Part shown: positions 7,591-11,963 of the stretch, piece after piece
Position numbering within the stretch: position 1 is the first letter of the stretch
Layout: each line of letters starts with the position of its first letter
NCBI GenBank assembly: GCA_029287275.1
Contig: JARFRL010000145.1
Span: forward strand, 1-11,963
Reading direction: 5' to 3'
DNA length: 11,963 bases
Source: Pontiella desulfatans
GTDB taxonomy: Bacteria; Verrucomicrobiota; Kiritimatiellia; Kiritimatiellales; Pontiellaceae
Program-made: the position numbers and the translations under genes
Notes under the pieces: generated by a model
Told to the model about the DNA's origin: nothing
Databases searched by the model: none
What the model saw: the letters and a program-made list of their open reading frames with translations, nothing else

Positions 7591-8924
7591 GATGTGATCC
7601 CGATTCGTTTGGATTGCAGCGACGCGAATTTGGTCTCCCCTTCATTGAGCATGGCGATCGCCTGCCGGAACTCGTCCGCGTTGGGATACGTCTTCTCAAA
7701 CATCTCGGCGTTCATGCGCGAATCTTTGGCGAGGTAAAGGCGGCCGCCGTAATCCGCCACCATCGCGTCCAGCACCTTGAACAGCTCCATGGCCTTGACC
7801 GAGATCGGGAAGTCGAGCGCCAGCGTGTAGCCCGCCATCGGGAACGACATGAAACTCTCCTGCTCGCCGAAAAGCTTGAGCACCGCGAGGAAGGAGCCCA
7901 GCCCGCTATCGGTGATCCGTTTCAGAATCGCCCGCATGCCGTCGCGGCCGGCCTCTTTGGGAATGACGAATTGATACTGCGTGAAACCGCGCTTTCCATA
8001 AATCCGGTTCCAGTTGTCGATCGCGTCGAGCGGGTAGAAAAAGCCGTTGTAGTCCACCACGCGCTGGTGGGTCCCGGGGCGCGTCTTGTTGTAGTAGAGC
8101 ACGTTGAACGCTTTCATGCTGAGCGGATTGAGCGCGAAGTTCGGGAGGGTGATCGGCACGTCCAGCTTCAACCCTTTCTTGAGCTTCAACGGCGCGGATT
8201 GACGCGCCTGATTCACCAGGTCGCCCGCGGTCGCGTGCTCGCCGCGCGTCATGATGCTGCGTCCCATCGCGTCGCCTTTCGCGAGGCAGTCGATCCACGC
8301 CACCGAATAGGTCCAGTCGGTCGACGCCTCGAACGAATCCATGATTTCGTCCAGGTTGGAGGCGCGCCGCGTCTCCTCCCTGATGTAGGCCGTCTCGATT
8401 CTCCGAAGCTTGAACGCGGCGCTGAGGATGATTCCACTGAGCCCCATGCCGCCGACCGTGATCTTGAAAAAATCCGCGTTTTCCGTCGGGGAACAGGTAA
8501 TGATCGACCCTTCGTTCCGCATCACGTCCATCGACACGACATGCTGGCCAAAGGACCCGTCCACGTGGTGATTCTTGCCGTGAACGTCCGCGGCGATCGC
8601 GCCACCGATCGTGATCTGCTTGGTGCCGGGCGTGACCGGCAGGAACCAACCGCGCGGCACGAAAACATCCAGGATCTCGGAAAGCAACACCCCGGCTTGG
8701 CAACACAGCTCGCCGGTCTCCTCGTTGAACGAGAGGAACTTGTTGAAACGCCGCGTCAGCAGCATCCGCTTTTGCAGCGAGGCGTCGCCGTATGAACGGC
8801 CGTTGCCGAAGGCGATGACCTCCCCGGGCGGTTCCAGTTCGCGCCGCAATTGATCCGCGGTGTCGAATCCCGACACATCGGCCTCTATCACGGGATAGTT
8901 TCCCCAATCCGCGATTTTTCTCAT
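7587..8924 (-). CDS. FAD-dependent oxidase, DprE1-like (polyprenylphosphoryl-ribose 2'-oxidase)
   Basis: This 445-residue VAO-type flavoprotein aligns by eye along its length with M. tuberculosis DprE1, which oxidises decaprenylphosphoryl-ribose to its 2-keto form. Numbered from ATG 8922-8924: FGNGRSYGD (39-47) and TPGTKQITIGGAIAADVHGK (98-117) with NHH (118-120) form the FAD-binding region. SFGQHVVSMD, GGMGLSGII, WNRIYGKRGFTQYQFVIP and GGRLYLAKDSR are shared landmarks, including Lys400, the equivalent of Mtb Lys418. The residue matching Mtb Cys387, the covalent target of benzothiazinones, is Ala369 (YTLALDFP). The ATG is preferred to an in-frame TTG at 8961-8963, because it has AGGA 4 nt upstream and gives an N-terminus (MRKIADWGNYPV) matching that of DprE1. 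It overlaps the reductase gene by 4 bp. No polyprenyl phosphoribosyltransferase lies in the window. A related sugar-lipid or alditol oxidase is the alternative. Confidence 0.85.
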   Translation of the reverse strand: MRKIADWGNYPVIEADVSGFDTADQLRRELEPPGEVIAFGNGRSYGDASLQKRMLLTRRFNKFLSFNEETGELCCQAGVLLSEILDVFVPRGWFLPVTPGTKQITIGGAIAADVHGKNHHVDGSFGQHVVSMDVMRNEGSIITCSPTENADFFKITVGGMGLSGIILSAAFKLRRIETAYIREETRRASNLDEIMDSFEASTDWTYSVAWIDCLAKGDAMGRSIMTRGEHATAGDLVNQARQSAPLKLKKGLKLDVPITLPNFALNPLSMKAFNVLYYNKTRPGTHQRVVDYNGFFYPLDAIDNWNRIYGKRGFTQYQFVIPKEAGRDGMRAILKRITDSGLGSFLAVLKLFGEQESFMSFPMAGYTLALDFPISVKAMELFKVLDAMVADYGGRLYLAKDSRMNAEMFEKTYPNADEFRQAIAMLNEGETKFASLQSKRIGITS

Positions 8925-8942
8925 TCGTTCCTCATTCGTGGC

Positions 8943-8969
8943 TTGTTCAATCGATCTCGGCAATATACA
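8943..8969 (+). promoter_or_regulatory. Candidate promoter for the zinc-ribbon gene, possibly giving a leaderless mRNA
   Basis: TATACA at 8964-8969 resembles a -10 box and sits only 9 bp before the ATG at 8979-8981. A weak -35, TTGTTC (8943-8948), lies 15 bp upstream. Transcription would begin about 2-3 nt before the start codon. No Shine-Dalgarno is visible in the 20 nt before the ATG, consistent with a leaderless transcript. The -35 match is poor. Confidence 0.3.
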
Positions 8970-8978
8970 TATTCCAGC

Positions 8979-9356
8979 ATGAAAGCGGTAGAAATCATAT
9001 GCGGGAATTGCGGCGCGGACACCCTCCTTAAACGTGAAGCGCGCTATGACGGCTTCACCAAGGTGGGCGAAAAACTGATCTGTTCAAGTTGCGGGTTTGA
9101 ATACGCGGACGAATCCGACGTCCCCTTCAAAGAAAAAACCAGCGAGCCCGCGGTTTTCACCGAGGCCGACCGCTCCGCGAAAGTGGAGGTGTTCGACGAA
9201 GACGAGAGCCAAAATCTCTGCCGCTACTGCGCGAACTACATCGTGAATCCCTTCACGCAATTCTGCGCGCTTCATAAGAAAGAGGTTCAGTCGACGGATA
9301 CCTGCGAACGCTTCGAACGGGCCGAGGAAAAGGACGACGCGGAGGGCGTCCTCTAG
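8979..9356 (+). CDS. Small double zinc-ribbon protein of unknown function
   Basis: A 125-residue, acidic, soluble protein with two cysteine clusters. The N-terminal ribbon is CGNCG (Cys8, Cys11) paired with CSSCG (Cys35, Cys38), which fits one zinc site. A charged linker of about 40 residues follows. The C-terminal cluster, CRYC (Cys81, Cys84), FCALHKKE (Cys96, His99) and DTCERF (Cys109), resembles the CxxC...C..H...C..F tail of many small uncharacterised bacterial proteins and may hold a second metal. There is no signal peptide or membrane segment. ATG 8979 is chosen because the protein then begins directly at the first ribbon; longer in-frame extensions would run into the divergent DprE1-like gene. 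No Shine-Dalgarno is visible. Its TAG stop shares the CTAG at 9353-9356 with the stop of rmuC. Function is unknown; nucleic-acid or protein binding is only a guess. Confidence 0.75.
   Translation: MKAVEIICGNCGADTLLKREARYDGFTKVGEKLICSSCGFEYADESDVPFKEKTSEPAVFTEADRSAKVEVFDEDESQNLCRYCANYIVNPFTQFCALHKKEVQSTDTCERFERAEEKDDAEGVL
9328..9352 (-). terminator. Candidate terminator of rmuC, inside the 3' end of the zinc-ribbon gene
   Basis: Read on the minus strand, AGGACG (9352-9347) pairs with CGTCCT (9336-9331) across a 10-nt loop that can itself pair in part, and is followed by further T residues (positions 9330-9328). It starts immediately after the rmuC stop codon but lies within the last codons of the convergent gene. 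The stem is short, so support is moderate. Confidence 0.35.
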
Positions 9357-10519
9357 GCGTCCGGCTCATCGAGCGACTTGAACTCCTCGCCCTCCAACTC
9401 AACCTTCTCGATCTTCGTGAAACGGCTGGTGATCTTCTTCGCGGAGACTTGCACGTCGCCCACGTCTTTGTTGGCTTGCCCAATATGCGTCGCGAGTTTA
9501 TCCATCCGTGTCTGAAAACGCTCGAAATCTTTCGAAAGCGCGACGAGATGCTCTTGGATGATATGCACCTGCTGACGGGTCGCGGCGTCTTTCAGCACGG
9601 CGCGCGACGTGGTCAGCACCGCCATCATGGTCGTGGGCGAAGCCAGCCAGACGCGGGCGCGCTGCGCTTCCTCCACCAACTCGGGATAGTGTCCGTGGAT
9701 TTCGGCGAAGATCGCTTCCGCGGGAATGAACATCATCGCGCCGTCGGAGGTTTGGCCGGGAATGATGTATTTCGCCGCGATGTCTTTGATATGTTTCTTA
9801 ATGTCCTGCCGGAACTGTTGTTCCGCGGTTTTGCGGTCCGCGTCGCCCAGATCGAAATCGACCATTTTCTGATAGCTCTCCAGCGGAAACTTGGAGTCGA
9901 TGCAGATCGTGCCGGTCGGCTCCGGAAGAAACAGGACGCAGTCGGCGCGGACCCCGTTCTCGAAGGTGTGCTGCAACGAATAGCTGTCCGCCGGCATGAT
10001 GTTCGAAATCAACGCGTTCAATTGCACTTCGCCGAACGCGCCGCGGGAACGTTTGTCCGACAACACTTCCTGCAACGAAACCACGTTGCCGGAAAGCTCC
10101 GCGATTTTTTCCTGCGCCTTGTCGATCTCCACGAGCCGCTTCAGCACGTCCTCGAAAACCTTGCTGGTCTTTTCAAATCCCTTTTCGAGCCGTTCCTCGA
10201 CCTTGCCGCTAATCTCGCCCAGCCGTTTCTCGTTGGTGTCGATCAGTTCCTTGACGCGCTCGCCCAGTTGCCGGGAATTCTTCTCAAGAGACTCCTCGAC
10301 CTTCACGCGCACGGATTCCACGTCCTCGCGCAGGTCTTTTTCCAGTCCGCGGAAGATGTCCTCGAGTTTTTGAATCCGCGCCTCCCCCTGCTCGGTCTGA
10401 GCGCCGCTTTGGCGACTGAACTCGTCCAGGCGCGTGTTGACTTTCGTTCCTCCGGTCAGTTGGAGAACGAAAAGCGCCACTAGAAGCAGCAGGACGGCGA
10501 TTAAAAGGGCTGTGAGCAT
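9353..10519 (-). CDS. rmuC: RmuC-family DNA recombination protein
   Basis: A 388-residue RmuC homologue. In Escherichia coli RmuC limits inversion at short inverted repeats, and the family is predicted to hold a PD-(D/E)XK-like nuclease core. Residues 2-20 are a single hydrophobic anchor, as in other RmuC proteins. Residues about 28-155 are rich in Glu, Lys, Arg and Leu heptads and should form a coiled coil. The RmuC domain covers about 155-350, with SRGAFGEVQL (158-167, Glu164), RADCVLFLPE (191-200, Asp193), IDSKFPLESY (207-216, Asp208/Lys210) and FIPAEAIFAEI (264-274, Glu268). It is shorter than the 475-residue E. coli protein, mainly through shorter coiled-coil and C-terminal parts. The ATG at 10517-10519 has GGAGG 4 nt upstream, better than a start 12 codons earlier. 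It diverges from the small membrane protein gene and converges on the zinc-ribbon gene, sharing CTAG as stop. Confidence 0.93.
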   Translation of the reverse strand: MLTALLIAVLLLLVALFVLQLTGGTKVNTRLDEFSRQSGAQTEQGEARIQKLEDIFRGLEKDLREDVESVRVKVEESLEKNSRQLGERVKELIDTNEKRLGEISGKVEERLEKGFEKTSKVFEDVLKRLVEIDKAQEKIAELSGNVVSLQEVLSDKRSRGAFGEVQLNALISNIMPADSYSLQHTFENGVRADCVLFLPEPTGTICIDSKFPLESYQKMVDFDLGDADRKTAEQQFRQDIKKHIKDIAAKYIIPGQTSDGAMMFIPAEAIFAEIHGHYPELVEEAQRARVWLASPTTMMAVLTTSRAVLKDAATRQQVHIIQEHLVALSKDFERFQTRMDKLATHIGQANKDVGDVQVSAKKITSRFTKIEKVELEGEEFKSLDEPDA

Positions 10520-10670
10520 GGTTCCTCCGAATGTTGATCGAACAGCATGCCCCAACTCGCGCGGGTTGAAAAGTCTCTAAACGTCGGGGAAGCTTTTGTC
10601 TGGAACAGGTCCGTCCGCGGTGATAGCTTGCGGTTTTACGAGGGAGGCGGCCCGAGGCCGTTCGTGAGAG
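10520..10670. other. Divergent intergenic region between rmuC and the membrane-protein gene
   Basis: This 151-bp gap must hold promoters for both flanking genes. The GGAGG ribosome binding site of rmuC is at its left end (minus strand, just above 10519). I found no convincing -35/-10 pair, operator palindrome or RNA structure. Confidence 0.35.
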
Positions 10671-11066
10671 ATGGAATTTTCAATTAGCGACAATATGATC
10701 AGCGAGTTCATCAGCGGACTCTTCTCGGTTTTCGCCCTGATCGGCGTCGGCGCGATACTCATGCTGATTTTATCGGGCATGGCCAACCGATTTCCATTCG
10801 CCCGTCTGGCGTTGGTGCTCGCGTTAACGCCGTTCAGCTTGATTAATTTTCTCGAACGCGGATTCGTGTCCACGCTCTATCTCTACGCGATGATCGTGCT
10901 GCTGCTCGGCATCACCATCGACGGCATCAACCACATCCTGACGCCAAAAGCCGCGCGCGCGGCCGCTCGCAAGGAAAAGCGCGGCGACAAACCCGCCGCG
11001 GAGGAACCCGCGGAAGAAGAAAACGAAGAACACCCCGGAATGATCGTCTGGGAAAAAGCGGAATAA
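10671..11066 (+). CDS. Small three-helix membrane protein, unknown function
   Basis: A 131-residue protein I do not recognise. Hydrophobic helices are predicted at about residues 12-34, 44-61 and 66-88. A tail of about 40 residues follows, first Ala/Lys/Arg-rich then Glu-rich (93-131), ending GMIVWEKAE. The basic stretch right after helix 3 suggests by the positive-inside rule that the tail is cytoplasmic. There is no cleavable signal peptide and no conserved catalytic motif. The ATG at 10671 has only GAGAG directly before it. The ATG at codon 9 (10695) has no better site, so the start is uncertain. It diverges from rmuC across 151 bp and ends 3 bp before the hydE stop. Consistent frame, helix pattern and plausible codon use support a real gene. 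Confidence 0.65.
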   Translation: MEFSISDNMISEFISGLFSVFALIGVGAILMLILSGMANRFPFARLALVLALTPFSLINFLERGFVSTLYLYAMIVLLLGITIDGINHILTPKAARAAARKEKRGDKPAAEEPAEEENEEHPGMIVWEKAE

Positions 11067-11078
11067 GCCTTATTTCGC
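11053..11078 (-). terminator. Rho-independent terminator of hydE spanning two stop codons
   Basis: Positions 11058-11078 form a 21-nt near-perfect inverted repeat (one G-T pair) centred on the 3-bp gap between two convergent genes. On the minus strand the hairpin GCGAAATAAG/CTTATTCCGC is followed by TTTTT (11057-11053), making a standard intrinsic terminator for hydE. Both stop codons (TAA 11064-11066 plus; TAA 11072-11070 minus) lie in the stem. No T run follows in the plus direction, so the membrane protein gene gets no standard terminator from it. Confidence 0.75.
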
Positions 11079-11963
11079 CGTCCGTTTGTGAAACCGCGGC
11101 GAATCGCCGCGCTCGTTGAATCCGACGGTTTCGCCAATCCCCGCGATGCGTCCACTCAGACATCCTCGGCACATGGACGAATTCTCGTCGGTGCACGGCT
11201 TGTTGTCGTAGAGCTGATATTTCGGCCGATATTCCGTTTCCGTCACGTTCGGCATGATCACGTTGGCGCCGCAGCGAAGCCCCTGCTCGCGGCCCGTGTA
11301 TTCCAGCGCCTGCAACGCCGTCGCCGCCGCGATGTTGATGTCCTTCAAAACGAGCCGCGTCACCGCGATCATTTTCAGCCCAAGCGTCAGCGCGGCGGTT
11401 TTTTGCTCGTCGGTGTACGGAGGAACCTCCGCGCCCATCGGCGTGTCGGAATGCGGGATGTACGGCCCCATGCCCACCATGTCGATATCGATTTCCTTCA
11501 GGAAGAGAATGTCCTTCGCGAGATCCTCCATAGTCTGCCCCGGAAGCCCCATCATCACGCCGGTTCCAACCTGATAGCCCGTCCGTCGCAACGCCGCGAG
11601 GCACTCCTTGCGAACCTCCAGCGAATGATCCTCCGGATGAATTTTCGCGTACAGCTTTGGATTGGTGGTTTCCACTCGGAGCAGATAGCGATGCGCGCCC
11701 GCGTCTTTCCAGCGCTGGTAAACCGCCTCGGTCTGCTCGCCGAGAGAAAGGGTGATTCCAAGCTCGCCCTTCGTCGCTTCGGCGATTCGCCGAACGACGC
11801 GCTCGATCATGGAGATATAGGCCTCGTCCTGACGCTCGCCGGATTGAATGACGCAGGAACCGTATTCCGCCTCGTAGGCCCAGACCGCTTCCTTGAAGAT
11901 TTCCTCCTCGTCCATCTGGAAGCGTTCCACGTTCGTGTTGCTCCGCCGGATGCCGCAGTAGTA
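11070..11963 (-). CDS. hydE: [FeFe]-hydrogenase maturase HydE, radical SAM (N-terminus beyond right edge)
   Basis: The last 297 residues of a radical-SAM enzyme of the BioB/HydE/PylB group are present. HydE works with HydF and HydG to build the H-cluster of [FeFe]-hydrogenase. The fragment opens with YYCGIRRSN, containing the last cysteine of the CxxxCxxC [4Fe-4S] motif; the other two cysteines and the first 55-60 residues are off the window. Matching landmarks are QSGE, ITLSLGE, HRYLLRVETTNP, GTGVMMGLPGQT, DMVGMGPYIPHSDTPMG, TRLVLKDINI and LRCGANVIMPN. The C-terminal CTDENSSMCRGC keeps the three cysteines that bind a second, non-essential Fe-S cluster in Thermotoga HydE. A GTG at 11930 is internal and not a start. 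PylB is the main alternative, but GPYIPHSDTP and the C-terminal cysteines favour HydE. Hydrogenase, hydF and hydG are not in the window. Confidence 0.9.
   Translation of the reverse strand, partial: YYCGIRRSNTNVERFQMDEEEIFKEAVWAYEAEYGSCVIQSGERQDEAYISMIERVVRRIAEATKGELGITLSLGEQTEAVYQRWKDAGAHRYLLRVETTNPKLYAKIHPEDHSLEVRKECLAALRRTGYQVGTGVMMGLPGQTMEDLAKDILFLKEIDIDMVGMGPYIPHSDTPMGAEVPPYTDEQKTAALTLGLKMIAVTRLVLKDINIAAATALQALEYTGREQGLRCGANVIMPNVTETEYRPKYQLYDNKPCTDENSSMCRGCLSGRIAGIGETVGFNERGDSPRFHKRTAK

Noticed and set aside
7614..8795. Long plus-strand open frame (393 codons) opposite the DprE1-like gene.
   Set aside because: It mirrors a well-conserved flavoprotein gene; the translation is rich in Arg/His/Val with no motif, typical of a GC-driven antisense shadow.
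9449..10483. Long plus-strand open frame (344 codons) opposite rmuC.
   Set aside because: RmuC on the other strand has all family motifs and a strong ribosome binding site; the antisense translation shows no recognisable domain.
10577..10873. Minus-strand 98-codon frame overlapping the small membrane protein gene and its upstream gap.
   Set aside because: No ribosome binding site or domain; the plus-strand frame gives a coherent three-helix membrane protein.

Overview
The window looks like chromosomal DNA of a moderately GC-rich, Gram-negative, probably anaerobic bacterium. The best guess is the PVC superphylum (Kiritimatiellota or Verrucomicrobiota). The main clue is the C-terminus of the giant secreted protein: a 'DGDG...EYALGGDP' calcium-loop module, then a 'VESSTNL..W' beta module ending in an 'RLFLRLR'-type tail, which is common on secreted proteins of that group. 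A radical-SAM maturase of [FeFe]-hydrogenase (HydE) supports an anaerobic lifestyle. The lineage is inferred from style, not from a marker gene.

Layout. Positions 1-652 (minus): N-terminal part of a class IV PLP-dependent aminotransferase, cut by the window edge. Positions 653-767: divergent promoter region with a consensus TATAAT and a 13-bp palindrome. Positions 768-1727 (plus): UDP-glucuronate decarboxylase (UDP-xylose synthase), followed by a good intrinsic terminator. Positions 1775-2064: spacer holding a doubtful minus-strand 39-codon ORF and a cluster of short overlapping inverted repeats just before the next gene. Positions 2065-6822 (plus): one 1585-residue secreted protein combining LVIVD-type repeats, a Big_5 Ig-like domain, a PKD domain, a YVTN-type beta-propeller, a di-heme MauG/cytochrome c peroxidase module and an EF-hand-like loop. 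Positions 6859-8924 (minus): a two-gene, ATGA-coupled unit resembling mycobacterial DprE1/DprE2, the oxidase and reductase that epimerise a polyprenyl-phosphate pentose. Positions 8979-9356 (plus): small double zinc-ribbon protein, possibly leaderless. Positions 9353-10519 (minus): RmuC. Positions 10671-11066 (plus): small three-helix membrane protein of unknown function. Positions 11070-11963 (minus): HydE, its N-terminus beyond the right edge.

How the genes relate. No single operon spans the window: strands alternate, with three convergent junctions and three divergent ones. The only clear functional unit is the DprE1/DprE2-like pair. The UDP-xylose synthase could share a surface-glycan theme with it, but the two are separated by the giant gene. 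Convergent genes are packed very tightly: one pair shares its stop codons in a single CTAG, and another lies 3 bp apart with the hydE terminator covering both stop codons.

Most notable items are the multidomain di-heme peroxidase/beta-propeller protein, and a DprE1 homologue in which the cysteine targeted by benzothiazinone drugs in Mycobacterium tuberculosis is naturally alanine. No tRNA, rRNA, CRISPR array, insertion sequence or phage gene was seen.
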